From positions 248,001 to 312,000 of the forward strand of contig NZ_SOFH01000018.1 of the NCBI RefSeq assembly GCF_004402495.1: a DNA stretch of 64,000 nt, in the 5' to 3' direction. The notes under the pieces are model-generated. The model was not told the origin of the DNA and searched no databases. It was given only the letters and a program-made list of their open reading frames with translations. Positions 1 to 7,098 of the stretch are shown here, one piece after another (within the stretch, counting starts at the first letter, position 1; each line of letters opens with the position of its first letter). Origin of the DNA: Cryobacterium sp. HLT2-28 (GTDB lineage: Bacteria; Actinomycetota; Actinomycetes; Actinomycetales; Microbacteriaceae). The position numbers were made by a program, and so were the translations under genes.

Positions 1-464
1 GCCTCGGCGAGGGCGGGGATGACGCGGTTCTCGGGGAGGTCGCCGAGCGGGGCGGCCATCGACGACCGCCACCTCTCGCAGGCGTCCGGGTCGATGCCGG
101 AACCCCAGAATTCCGAGGGCCAGGTCGAGGTCGCCTTCCACAGCTCGTCATCGGTGAGGGTGTCCAGGAGGTGCTGGGTCATCTCGTCGGGGGTGCTGAC
201 CCGGAAGATCGGCGGGTCGAAGTGCGTCCAGGCCCGCTTCCACTCGGACAGCCAACGCCTGCGTGCGGCATCGACGTCGAGGTTCTCCGGGCGATGGGAA
301 GAGCCCGGGTCGGGCTCCGAATCGAGCCGGGGCACGGCATCGATGTCCAGCCGCCAGGCGCTCCGCACGAAGAGCAGGTAGATCAACGGGGGCCAGCATT
401 CCTCGACACTGACCTGCATGTCGTGCGGCCAGGGATTGCCCGGCAGATCGTCGGAGGAGCGCAT
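1..464 (-). CDS. Hypothetical protein, 3' end cut by window edge
   Basis: An open minus-strand frame runs off the left edge, leaving 154 codons with no stop. The ATG at 464 is chosen because AGAGGAGAA lies about nine bases upstream; a second in-frame ATG 15 codons later is possible. The visible part is acidic and tryptophan-rich (WPPLIYLLFVRSAWRL, then several Trp-containing stretches), without signal peptide or clear membrane segment. I do not recognise the family and assign no function. It lies just downstream (33 bp) of the exonuclease gene in the same orientation, so the two may be co-transcribed. Confidence 0.65.
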   Translation of the reverse strand, partial: MRSSDDLPGNPWPHDMQVSVEECWPPLIYLLFVRSAWRLDIDAVPRLDSEPDPGSSHRPENLDVDAARRRWLSEWKRAWTHFDPPIFRVSTPDEMTQHLLDTLTDDELWKATSTWPSEFWGSGIDPDACERWRSSMAAPLGDLPENRVIPALAE

Positions 465-497
465 CCGCCGATTCTCCTCTTCCGGGCGGGCCTCGCG

Positions 498-1121
498 CTA
501 CGGGTGGTTGAGGGCCATCGGGCCGTGCGTGGCGGCCATCTCCTGGGTTGCGACCGGGCCGATCGCCCCGATCTTGACTCCGGAGATGCGGGCCAGGTCT
601 TCGAGGGTGTCGGCGTCGTGCCGCCCAGCCGCGTGGATCATGATCGCCGCGCACGCTTCGGCGTCGGCGAGGGCGTCGTGGTGGGCGAACCCCTCGAACC
701 CGGCCGCCATCGCGGCCACGGGCAGCCGGTAGGAATCGAGCTGGTAGGTGCGCCGGGCAACCTGAAGGCTGCAGACATAGCTGAAATCGGGAACCGTGAG
801 GCCGGCGACCGTGGACGACGTCTTGATCACGCCGAGGTCGAAGCCGGCGTTGTGGGCGACGAGATGGTCGCCGTCGGCGAACGCGACCAGGTCGGGGAGC
901 TGCTCCGTCCAGGTGGCCGCACCGACGACATCCGTGGGACGGATGCCGTGGATCTTGATATTCCATTCGAGGAACGCGTCGTGCCCGGGTGCGGGCTGGA
1001 TGAACCAGCCGACCCGGTCGACGACACGTCCGTCGCGAACCTTCACCAGCCCGACGGAGCAGGCCGAAGCGCCCGAAGAGTTTGCGGTCTCGAAGTCGAT
1101 GGCGGTGAAATTGACTGGCAC
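498..1121 (-). CDS. DnaQ-like 3'-5' exonuclease (DEDDh)
   Basis: This 207-residue protein is a single RNase T/DnaQ-type exonuclease domain. All five DEDDh residues are visible: Asp9 and Glu11 in AIDFET, Asp95 in VAHNAGFD, and His148 and Asp153 in AHHDALADAEA. Two metal ions held by these acids cleave nucleotides from a 3' end. It lacks the BRCT, helicase or GIY-YIG domains seen in larger relatives, so it is probably an accessory exonuclease rather than the replicative epsilon subunit. The start is GTG at 1121; a GAGCAT hexamer seven bases upstream suggests little or no leader. It diverges from ychF across 84 bp. Confidence 0.85.
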   Translation of the reverse strand: MPVNFTAIDFETANSSGASACSVGLVKVRDGRVVDRVGWFIQPAPGHDAFLEWNIKIHGIRPTDVVGAATWTEQLPDLVAFADGDHLVAHNAGFDLGVIKTSSTVAGLTVPDFSYVCSLQVARRTYQLDSYRLPVAAMAAGFEGFAHHDALADAEACAAIMIHAAGRHDADTLEDLARISGVKIGAIGPVATQEMAATHGPMALNHP

Positions 1122-1205
1122 CCCTTCATGCTCTCACGGGCCGCCGACACGGCTTCCCCCGGCGCCAGAGCGCGGCACCGGGCCCAGCCGGTACGATGGA
1201 CTCTC

Positions 1206-2279
1206 GTGGCTCTTACTATTGCAATCGTCGGACTGCCCAATGTCGGCAAGTCCACCCTCTTCAACGCGTTGACCAAGAACAACGTGCTGGCGGCGAACTA
1301 CCCGTTCGCCACGATCGAGCCGAACGTGGGCATCGTCAACCTGCCGGACTCCCGGCTGGCGGCGCTCGCCTCGATCTTCGGCAGCGAACGGCTGCTGCCG
1401 GCGCCGGTGTCGTTCGTCGACATCGCCGGGATCGTGCGCGGCGCGAGCGAGGGTGAGGGCCTCGGCAACAAGTTCCTCGCCAACATCCGTGAGGCCGACG
1501 CCATCGCGCAGGTCATCCGCGGTTTCGCCGACCCCGACGTGGTGCACGTCGACGGCGCGGTCAACCCGGCCGGCGACATGGAGACCATCAACACCGAGCT
1601 CATCCTCGCCGACCTGCAGACCCTCGAGAAGGCCATCACGCGCTTCGAGAAAGAGGTCAAGGGCCGCAAGATGCCCCCGATCGTGCTTGAGACCGCGCTC
1701 AAGGCGCAGGCCGTGCTCGACGCCGGGCAGCCGCTGTCCTCCGCGACCCTCGACATCGAACCGATCAGGGAACTCGGCCTGCTCACCGCCAAGCCGTTCA
1801 TCTACGTGTTCAACGTCGATGAAGACGTGCTGCAGGATGCCGACAAGCTCGCCGTGATGGCCGCGCTCGTGGCCCCGGCCAACGCCGTGTTCCTCGACGC
1901 CAAGCTCGAGTCGGAGCTAAGCGAGCTCGACGCCGAGGACGCCGCCGAGATGCTCGCCTCCACCGGCCAGGCCGAGAGCGGCCTCGACCAGCTCGCCCGG
2001 ATCGGCTTCGACACCCTCGGCCTTCAGACCTACCTGACCGCCGGCCCGAAGGAAACCCGCGCCTGGACGATCCACAAGGGCTGGACCGCACCGCAGGCCG
2101 CCGGCGTCATCCACACCGACTTCCAGAAGGGCTTCATCAAGGCCGAAGTCTTCTCCTTCGACGACCTGGTCGCCGCCGGTTCGATCGCCGAGGCCCGCTC
2201 GAAGGGCAAGGCCCGGATCGAGGGCAAGGAATACGTCATGCAGGACGGCGACGTGGTGGAGTTCCGCTTCAACGTGTAG
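1206..2279 (+). CDS. ychF: Redox-regulated ATPase YchF (Obg family)
   Basis: The 357-residue product is YchF, a universally conserved Obg-like P-loop protein that hydrolyses ATP rather than GTP and associates with ribosomes. The N-terminus carries the G1 loop GLPNVGKST, then DIAGIVRGASEGEGLGN as G3. The G4 position reads NVDE (NxxE) in place of NKxD, the known reason for ATP preference. A C-terminal TGS-like domain ends with EYVMQDGDVVEFRFNV. The frame stays open far upstream, but family length fixes the start at GTG 1206. A TACGAT hexamer at 1192-1197 with no Shine-Dalgarno sequence suggests a leaderless mRNA. Confidence 0.95.
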   Translation: MALTIAIVGLPNVGKSTLFNALTKNNVLAANYPFATIEPNVGIVNLPDSRLAALASIFGSERLLPAPVSFVDIAGIVRGASEGEGLGNKFLANIREADAIAQVIRGFADPDVVHVDGAVNPAGDMETINTELILADLQTLEKAITRFEKEVKGRKMPPIVLETALKAQAVLDAGQPLSSATLDIEPIRELGLLTAKPFIYVFNVDEDVLQDADKLAVMAALVAPANAVFLDAKLESELSELDAEDAAEMLASTGQAESGLDQLARIGFDTLGLQTYLTAGPKETRAWTIHKGWTAPQAAGVIHTDFQKGFIKAEVFSFDDLVAAGSIAEARSKGKARIEGKEYVMQDGDVVEFRFNV

Positions 2280-2295
2280 CCCGTGATGTCGGGCG

Positions 2296-2363
2296 CAACT
2301 GTCGCCGGAACGGACATGTGTGGCTGGTGTGCCGGACGCAGTTGTCCGTCCCGGCGACAGTTG
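2296..2363. repeat. Two-step palindrome between converging genes (copy 1)
   Basis: A 13-bp arm (CAACTGTCGCCGG, 2296-2308) is matched perfectly by 2351-2363, and an inner 7-bp arm (ACGGACA, 2310-2316) by 2343-2349. The loop contains TGTGG and GCCGG elements. It sits between the 3' ends of ychF and the DUF2277 gene and has the same build as the element at 56546-56609. It may act as a bidirectional terminator or belong to a REP-like family; there is no U-tract. Confidence 0.75.
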
Positions 2364-2402
2364 GATCGATCTGCGGGCTGAGACGAGGTGGCGCAGGCGT
2401 GG

Positions 2403-2675
2403 CTAGGCGGCGGCGAACCGTTTCTCCGAGCGAGCCTTCGCCTTCTCGGACTCGACCTCCCGGTTCTTCGGGGGAGCCGCGCTCACGAGGTCGTCGAGCA
2501 GATGTCTCGAGATGTGGGCGATCTCCTCGACAGCGCGGGTGAACGCTTCGGCGTTGGCGTGCGACGGCTTCGTGGAGCCGCTGATCTTGCGCACGAACTG
2601 CAGGGCGGCCGCGTGGACCTCGTCGTCGGTGGCGGCGGGCTCGAAATTATGCAGAGTGTGGATGTTCCGGCACAT
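2403..2675 (-). CDS. DUF2277 family protein
   Basis: A 90-residue cytoplasmic protein beginning MCRNIHTLHNFEP, the hallmark start of DUF2277, followed by ATDDEVHAAALQFVRKISG. That start is at 2675; a longer frame to 2717 would add 14 residues foreign to the family. The body is helical, and the C-terminal third is lysine/glutamate-rich and probably disordered. Some database entries relate the family to DNA-binding proteins, but its role is not established. It converges with ychF across a palindrome. No operon partner is evident: the next minus-strand gene downstream on that strand is the exonuclease, beyond ychF. Confidence 0.85.
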   Translation of the reverse strand: MCRNIHTLHNFEPAATDDEVHAAALQFVRKISGSTKPSHANAEAFTRAVEEIAHISRHLLDDLVSAAPPKNREVESEKAKARSEKRFAAA

Positions 2676-2847
2676 GCACCCAGAATAGCCAGGTGTCCGG
2701 GCGTCGTCACCCGGCATGTCCGCTTCGCTGTGCCGTCAGAGTCCACCCCTCGACCGAGCCAGGGCACGGCCCGCAAACCCGCGGGATGTGCGTGGCGAAT
2801 TCAGGAGATCCGCAGCCGGCGGATGCGATCCGACCGTACTGCCGCGC

Positions 2848-3540
2848 TCATCCGGACATCCTGTGCGTGGATGCGAGTTTCTCGCTGCGACGACGGATGA
2901 CGTACTCGGCCACCGCGAGATTGACCACCCAGGCTGCCCCCATCGCCACGGCTCGGGGGAGTTCGGCGGCCGGGCCGAAAAAGATCGACTCGGGGATCAG
3001 CAGTAGCGCCTGGGTGCCCGCGCCCACGCCGATCGCGTAGGCCCGGGTCATCCACGCGCCGTGCCGGAGGAAATCCCGGCGCACGATTCCGCGGATGCCG
3101 AGGCCGACACTCGCCGCCATCGCGGCGCCGAAGACCAGCCGGAGGACCGAGAGGAGCACGCCGTCGCCGGGCGGGTGCGGGTAGAAGACGGTCATCCACA
3201 TGCCGGACAGGGCGGTGATCAGCCCGGCGGGGATGAGTATCCCGCCGACGATGCGATGCCAGCCGCGGCGACGGAGTGCGGGAACGAATTGGAACGCGCC
3301 CAGCAGGCTGAACACGGTCACGCTCACAATGTGCGTCACGACGGGCACGGGCGAGTCGAGGAACCGGGCGTTCTGCGGTGTGGCGACGGCCCCGCCGGTC
3401 AACTCGCCGAGTCGCGCCGCCCCGGCCAGGATCGGGATGAGGCTGAGGAGGATCAACCCGGTGGGCGCGAGCCACCCTGTTCGAGGGCCCTTCCTGCGAT
3501 TGCCGCGGGGGATCGCGGCAGTTGCGACGACTTTCGTCAT
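2848..3540 (-). CDS. DUF2306-type integral membrane protein
   Basis: The 230-residue protein has about seven hydrophobic segments: one near residues 23-40, then a series from the VVTHIVSVTVFSLLGAFQFV stretch to a last helix before a basic tail (EYVIRRRSEKLAS). Conserved His and Arg around the second and third helices (HIVS, RRRGWHRIVG) fit DUF2306, a family distantly resembling haem-binding membrane proteins; no function is proven. Its ATG at 3540 overlaps the stop of the preceding small gene by ATGA, so translation is coupled. It is the last gene of a three-gene unit starting at 4521. Confidence 0.75.
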   Translation of the reverse strand: MTKVVATAAIPRGNRRKGPRTGWLAPTGLILLSLIPILAGAARLGELTGGAVATPQNARFLDSPVPVVTHIVSVTVFSLLGAFQFVPALRRRGWHRIVGGILIPAGLITALSGMWMTVFYPHPPGDGVLLSVLRLVFGAAMAASVGLGIRGIVRRDFLRHGAWMTRAYAIGVGAGTQALLLIPESIFFGPAAELPRAVAMGAAWVVNLAVAEYVIRRRSEKLASTHRMSG

Positions 3541-3788
3541 GATTGTCCGCTCCTCAGCACATTGACCGAGACCAATGTGACGCCCAGGTTGCTGACCCGC
3601 CGCAACAGCCCGTGCAGGGCAGCCTGATCGAGGATCGATCCCGTGAGGGTGGTCGTTCCATCGGTCTCGTTTGTCAGTGTGAAGCCCGCGAACCAGTCGC
3701 TCCAGCAATCATCCAGCTGCCCCTGGAGGCGGATCTCATACCGGTCGAGCTGATCGTGCCCGACCGGCATCGTGTGCTCCTCATTCAT
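3537..3788 (-). CDS. Small soluble conserved hypothetical protein
   Basis: An 83-residue protein with the pattern DRYEIRLQGQLDDCWSDWF, then a beta-rich stretch and DQAALHGLLRRVSNLGVTLVSV. I recognise this as a widespread small actinobacterial/cyanobacterial family of unknown role, often found beside membrane proteins or regulators. The ATG at 3788 has AGGAAG six bases upstream and is preferred to a start eight codons earlier. There is no signal peptide or membrane segment. Its last codon overlaps the start of the DUF2306 gene (ATGA), implying that the two products are needed together. Confidence 0.75.
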   Translation of the reverse strand: MNEEHTMPVGHDQLDRYEIRLQGQLDDCWSDWFAGFTLTNETDGTTTLTGSILDQAALHGLLRRVSNLGVTLVSVNVLRSGQS

Positions 3789-3828
3789 CGCGCACTTCCT
3801 TTCGCTTCCCAAGGGCCCGGGGCGGGGT

Positions 3829-4521
3829 TCAGGCCGTGGTCGCGCGGTCGAGGCGGGAGCCGCTTTCGCCGGACAGGCTCCGGCCCGCGGATTTGCGCTG
3901 GTCCGACCACAGGGAGTAGCCGAGCCAGATCAGGGCCAGGCCCATGGGGATGGCGGCCATCCGTTCGAGGGTGTGCGGGAGAAGCGCGCCGGCAACGGGC
4001 GTCACGGCGGCGGCGGCGATCAGCAGGATGCCGGCTCCTCGGGAGAGCACCCGGGCGCGGATGATGCTGATGCCGAACACCAGGGCGCCGATGACGTAGA
4101 GAGCGCCTCCGACACCGGGCAGCGCGGCGAGCGGGCCGAGGTCGGTCACGGCCGGGTGCCGGCCGAAGAGACCGACGAAGTCTTCGGCGAACTGCGGCGC
4201 GTCGGCCACGACCAACGGCGCGATGAACGCCTCGGCGAAGACGAAGGCCGACTGCAGGACGAAGAAGAGTCCGAACATCGCGTATCCGATCAGGCCGAGC
4301 AACCCGAATTGCCGAACCTGGCGAAGGTAGACGCCGGTGAGGCCCACCATCCCGAGCACGGCCATGCCGAAGCTGAGACTGTGCACGGTCACCCAGGCCT
4401 GCGTGGTGAGGGAGGAGACCTCGTCGGCCGGGTGGATGAACTGGATGACGATGTAGATCAGTCCTGACAGTGCGGCGGCGATGCCGGCCCCACGGGTGAG
4501 GGTGGACGAGGTGATGCTCAT
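3829..4521 (-). CDS. Six- or seven-helix membrane protein, unknown function
   Basis: This 230-residue, strongly hydrophobic protein begins MSITSSTLTRGAGIAAALSG and has roughly six or seven transmembrane helices. A short extracytoplasmic or loop region (about residues 105-135) contains FAEDFVGLFGRHP, and the C-terminus is charged and polar. I cannot place it in a named family with confidence; DUF4386-like membrane proteins are one possibility. The ATG at 4521 has GGAGAA just upstream. It is the first gene of a unit with the small protein and DUF2306, behind a leader holding three 14-bp repeats and a promoter block duplicated upstream of the DUF805 gene. Confidence 0.7.
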   Translation of the reverse strand: MSITSSTLTRGAGIAAALSGLIYIVIQFIHPADEVSSLTTQAWVTVHSLSFGMAVLGMVGLTGVYLRQVRQFGLLGLIGYAMFGLFFVLQSAFVFAEAFIAPLVVADAPQFAEDFVGLFGRHPAVTDLGPLAALPGVGGALYVIGALVFGISIIRARVLSRGAGILLIAAAAVTPVAGALLPHTLERMAAIPMGLALIWLGYSLWSDQRKSAGRSLSGESGSRLDRATTA

Positions 4522-4540
4522 GATGATTCTCCGATGCTCT

Positions 4541-4588
4541 GGAATGGATGTTCTGAAATGGATGTTCTGAAATGGATGTTCTGAAATG
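4541..4588. repeat. 14-bp direct repeats in 5' leader
   Basis: Three contiguous 14-bp units (GGAATGGATGTTCT, then GAAATGGATGTTCT twice, at 4541-4554, 4555-4568 and 4569-4582) are followed by a six-base partial unit. On the sense strand of the downstream gene they read AGAACATCCATTTC. They lie 20-67 bp before its start codon, within the expected untranslated leader. A repeated protein-binding site or slippage-generated array is possible. Confidence 0.8.
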
Positions 4589-4610
4589 CCCGGGCGGATG
4601 CCTGACGACA

Positions 4611-4676
4611 ACCTGAATCTACGGAGGCACCTGGTGACCGGGCATCACCCGGTGTGGTGATCGATGTGGTGATTGT
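4611..4676 (-). promoter_or_regulatory. 66-bp promoter/operator block, copy 1
   Basis: This segment matches 5144-5209 at 61 of 66 positions with no gaps. It contains four GGTGAY/RTCACC half-sites starting at 4633, 4644, 4656 and 4668, spaced 11-12 bp (one helical turn). One pair forms a perfect 6-6-6 inverted repeat, ATCACC-N6-GGTGAT. On the minus strand a -10-like TAGATT (4621-4616) closes the block. It lies 90-155 bp upstream of the membrane-protein gene starting at 4521. Function as an operator is inferred. Confidence 0.65.
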
Positions 4677-4690
4677 GCGGGCGCCTCGAA

Positions 4691-5065
4691 TCAGGCCCGT
4701 GCCGGTTCCGGAGCATTCGAGTCGAGGATCCGGGGTGCTGCGATCGGTCGGGACGGCTGGGCGAGCAGCACCGCGAGGACGATGAGTCCTGCCCCCGGGA
4801 GCGCGAGCCAGAAGATGTTCCCCCAGCGGTGACCGGAATCGCGCAGCCGTCGGATCTGGACGGCCAGTGTGGGCAGGAGGACGACGAGGTTCCAGGCCCC
4901 ACTCAAGCTGGTCGCTGAGTTCATCGTCAGATCCGAGAGCGAGCCGAGCACGGCGGTGACGAGTGTGGTGAAGAGAATCCACCACCAGAACTCGGCTCGG
5001 CCGGCTGTGCCGGTGAAATCCGCGTACTTGCGGACGACGATCTGGATTGCTGCGGGGAATGACAT
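4691..5065 (-). CDS. DUF805 membrane protein
   Basis: A 124-residue DUF805 (YhaH/YhaI-like) protein. The family signature is clear: an aromatic N-terminus (KYADFTGTAGRAEFWWW), an early helix, a second helix ending in the conserved RRLRDSGHRWGN, then a final hydrophobic segment (FWLALPGAGLIVLAVLL). These are small inner-membrane proteins of unknown role. It is at the low end of the family length because the usual third hydrophobic region is compact. The start at 5065 follows a GGATCC-type purine run; its upstream region carries the second copy of the 66-bp promoter block, so it is probably co-regulated with the gene starting at 4521. Confidence 0.85.
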   Translation of the reverse strand: MSFPAAIQIVVRKYADFTGTAGRAEFWWWILFTTLVTAVLGSLSDLTMNSATSLSGAWNLVVLLPTLAVQIRRLRDSGHRWGNIFWLALPGAGLIVLAVLLAQPSRPIAAPRILDSNAPEPARA

Positions 5066-5143
5066 GGGATCCTTTCAGGGAGTCGGGCGTGGAAGTGGTG
5101 GGGCTCAGCGCACAGCGAGGTCCTCAGCGGGGAACTCCACGAG

Positions 5144-5209
5144 ACCTGAATCTACGGAGGCACCTGGTGACTGGGCATCACTGGGCGTGGTGATCCATGT
5201 GGTGATTGT
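5144..5209 (-). promoter_or_regulatory. 66-bp promoter/operator block, copy 2
   Basis: Second copy of the block at 4611-4676, with five substitutions. The GGTGA/ATCAC/GGTGAT/GGTGAT half-site series and the minus-strand TAGATT (5154-5149) are all retained. It lies 79-144 bp upstream of the DUF805 start at 5065. The remaining intergenic DNA to 5303 shows only the start region of the divergent HhH-GPD gene. Confidence 0.65.
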
Positions 5210-5303
5210 CCAGTTCGGCCGTTCCCTGTGGCGCGGTCGGAAACCGCCTCGCGGGGCGGGGCAGCTCCGCCGGGACCACCCCTGCCGGTGGCACAATGGC
5301 GGC

Positions 5304-5873
5304 ATGACACTGCACCTCACCGGCGACCCCGCGGCGGACACCCTGCTCACCGAGGATCCGTTCGCCCTGCTCCTCGGAATGCTCCTCGACCAGCAGATCG
5401 CGATGGAGATCGCGTTCGCCGGGCCGGCCAAGATCCGCGACCGGATCGGCACCCTCGACCCGGCGACCATCGCCGGTTTCGACCCCGACGCGTTCGCCGA
5501 GGTCTTCCGCACCAGCCCGGCCGTGCACCGCTTCCCCGGCTCGATGGCGACGCGCGTGCAGGAGGTGGCCGGCATCATCGCCCGCGACTGGAACGGAGAC
5601 GCCGCCTCCCTGTGGACCTCCGGTTCCCCGGACGGCGCCGAGATCCTGCGCCGGCTGAAGACGCTGCCGGGGTTCGGCGACCAGAAGGCGCGGATCTTCC
5701 TCGCCCTGCTCGGCAAGAGACTGCGGGTGCCGAACGAGGGGTGGCGGGAGGCATCCGCCCCCTATGGCGAGGACGGCTCGCACCGCTCCGTCGCCGACAT
5801 CGTCGACGCCGAGTCGCTGGCCCTGGTCCGCGAGACCAAACGTGCGGCGAAGGCCGCCGCGAAGAAGGCCTAG
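5304..5873 (+). CDS. HhH-GPD-type base excision repair protein
   Basis: A 189-residue protein of the HhH-GPD base-excision glycosylase family found in actinobacteria. The N-terminus LLLGMLLDQQIAMEIAFAGP matches the conserved helix of these glycosylases, and LKTLPGFGDQKARIFLALLGK is the helix-hairpin-helix. A lysine/alanine tail (RAAKAAAKKA) may aid DNA binding. No iron-sulfur cluster cysteines are present. The ATG at 5304 has no good Shine-Dalgarno site, but CACAAT sits seven bases upstream, compatible with a leaderless transcript. The DUF2461 gene follows after 7 bp. Confidence 0.8.
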   Translation: MTLHLTGDPAADTLLTEDPFALLLGMLLDQQIAMEIAFAGPAKIRDRIGTLDPATIAGFDPDAFAEVFRTSPAVHRFPGSMATRVQEVAGIIARDWNGDAASLWTSGSPDGAEILRRLKTLPGFGDQKARIFLALLGKRLRVPNEGWREASAPYGEDGSHRSVADIVDAESLALVRETKRAAKAAAKKA

Positions 5874-5880
5874 GGCAGCG

Positions 5881-6600
5881 GTGGGTCCCCATTTCAGCGA
5901 GCAGGCCTTCGACTTCCTCGAGGAGCTGGAACACCGCAACAACCGTGACTGGTTCGAAGAGCACAAGCCGAGCTACGAGCGTGAGCTGAAGGCACGGATG
6001 CTGGAGGTCATCGACGCGGTCAACGCCAGGCTGGCCGATTTCGCCCCCGACCACATCCGGCCGTCGAGCAAGGCCATGTCGCGGATCTACCGCGACGTGC
6101 GCTTCTCGAACGACAAGACGCCCTACAAGACCCACCTGGCCGCATCCTGGCCGCGTCAGGGTCTGGAGAAGACCGGGGGCGCCGGGTTCTTCCTCCAGGT
6201 CGGCGTGCACGGAGTCATGGTCGCCGGGGGCTCCTACAGCCCGGGTCCGCCGCAGCTCCTCGCCATCCGCCGGCACCTGCTCGAGCACCACGCCCGGTTG
6301 CGGGCGCTTCTGGCCGAGGAGTCCCTGGTCCGGCTGACCGAGCCGCTGGACGGCCATCCGCTGATCCGCTCCCCGAAGGGGTTCCCGGCTGACCATCCCG
6401 CGGCCGACCTGCTGCTGAACCGGCGATGGGCGCTCTTCTCGAACCTGCCGGGCGCGGCGGCACTGGGAGACGGGTTCATCGACCTCGTGATCGAACGATT
6501 CCGGGCGATCGCCCCCGTCGTCGACTTCCTGAACGTGCCCCTGGCCGCAGTCACGCCCCTCGAGCGCGAGGCGGCGACCGGGCGGCGATCAGCCCGCTGA
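5881..6600 (+). CDS. DUF2461 (TIGR02453) family protein
   Basis: The 239-residue protein starts at GTG 5881 and opens with SEQAFDFLEELEHRNNRDWFEEHK, the diagnostic N-terminus of DUF2461. The conserved RIYRDVRFSNDKTPYKTHL stretch follows near residue 65, and the C-terminal half is the less conserved helical part. The family is widespread and uncharacterised; the basic/aromatic core suggests a nucleic-acid or nucleotide ligand, but this is inference. The spacing after the glycosylase gene implies co-transcription. No membrane segment or signal peptide is visible. Confidence 0.85.
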   Translation: MGPHFSEQAFDFLEELEHRNNRDWFEEHKPSYERELKARMLEVIDAVNARLADFAPDHIRPSSKAMSRIYRDVRFSNDKTPYKTHLAASWPRQGLEKTGGAGFFLQVGVHGVMVAGGSYSPGPPQLLAIRRHLLEHHARLRALLAEESLVRLTEPLDGHPLIRSPKGFPADHPAADLLLNRRWALFSNLPGAAALGDGFIDLVIERFRAIAPVVDFLNVPLAAVTPLEREAATGRRSAR

Positions 6601-6616
6601 CGACCGGACCCTCGGG

Positions 6617-6640
6617 TCTCAGAGTCTCAGAGTCTCAGGG
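6617..6640. repeat. 8-bp triplicated repeat
   Basis: TCTCAGAG, TCTCAGAG and TCTCAGGG stand head to tail between the converging ends of the DUF2461 gene and the LysR-domain gene. This looks like simple slippage, with no obvious function. Confidence 0.7.
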
Positions 6641-6664
6641 CGCACGGCCGCACCCCCGCACGGC

Positions 6665-7021
6665 TCAGCGCGACTGGCGCCCCTTGGGCTTCGGCGCACC
6701 CTTGACCGCGGGGGCACGCCCCTGGCCCTTGGAGGCCTTTGCCTTGCCGCCGGCCTTCGCCGGAGCCTTCGGTGCGGCGGCTGCCGCGGATGCCGCGGGC
6801 TTCCGCACCAGAGGTCGGGCGACCTCGAGCAGTTCGAGTCCGGCGCGGGTCAGCGTGGGCACGTCGTCGACGGTGACGAACAGTTCGCCGCCGACCTCGT
6901 CCTCGAGCGTGCGGATGGAGATGCGGAGGGTGGCGCGGGTCATGTTCAGGGTCTTCGCCGCGGCACCCCAGTTGGTGGCTTCGGCGGTCGTGACGAAACG
7001 CCGGAGCAGGGTGGTATCCAC
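6665..7021 (-). CDS. Stand-alone LysR-type HTH protein with basic tail
   Basis: The 118-residue product contains only a LysR-type winged helix-turn-helix (DTTLLRRFVTTAEATNWGAAAKTLNMTRATLRISIRTLEDEVGGELF), about residues 2-60. It then has a short linker and a C-terminal tail of Ala, Lys, Pro and Gly (KAPAKAGGKAKASKGQG) that resembles histone-like tails. The roughly 200-residue effector domain of normal LysR regulators is absent, with no sign of a frameshift. The GTG start at 7021 is preferred because the LysR domain begins immediately; AAGG lies nine bases upstream. It diverges from the ABC-F gene and could act as a small nucleoid-associated or promoter-binding protein. Confidence 0.65.
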   Translation of the reverse strand: MDTTLLRRFVTTAEATNWGAAAKTLNMTRATLRISIRTLEDEVGGELFVTVDDVPTLTRAGLELLEVARPLVRKPAASAAAAAPKAPAKAGGKAKASKGQGRAPAVKGAPKPKGRQSR

Positions 7022-7098
7022 AAGAAAGCCCTTCGAACTGCCGCCGTGCCGGTCACGGGGCAGTAACAGGGTACGCGCTGCAATGAGAACATGGAGTA

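Noticed and set aside
171..1205. N-terminal extension of ychF by about 345 residues.
   Set aside because: It is antisense to the exonuclease and has no family match. YchF is about 360 residues and starts at 1206.
2403..2717. DUF2277 gene starting at 2717.
   Set aside because: The family begins MCRN, which is the ATG at 2675.
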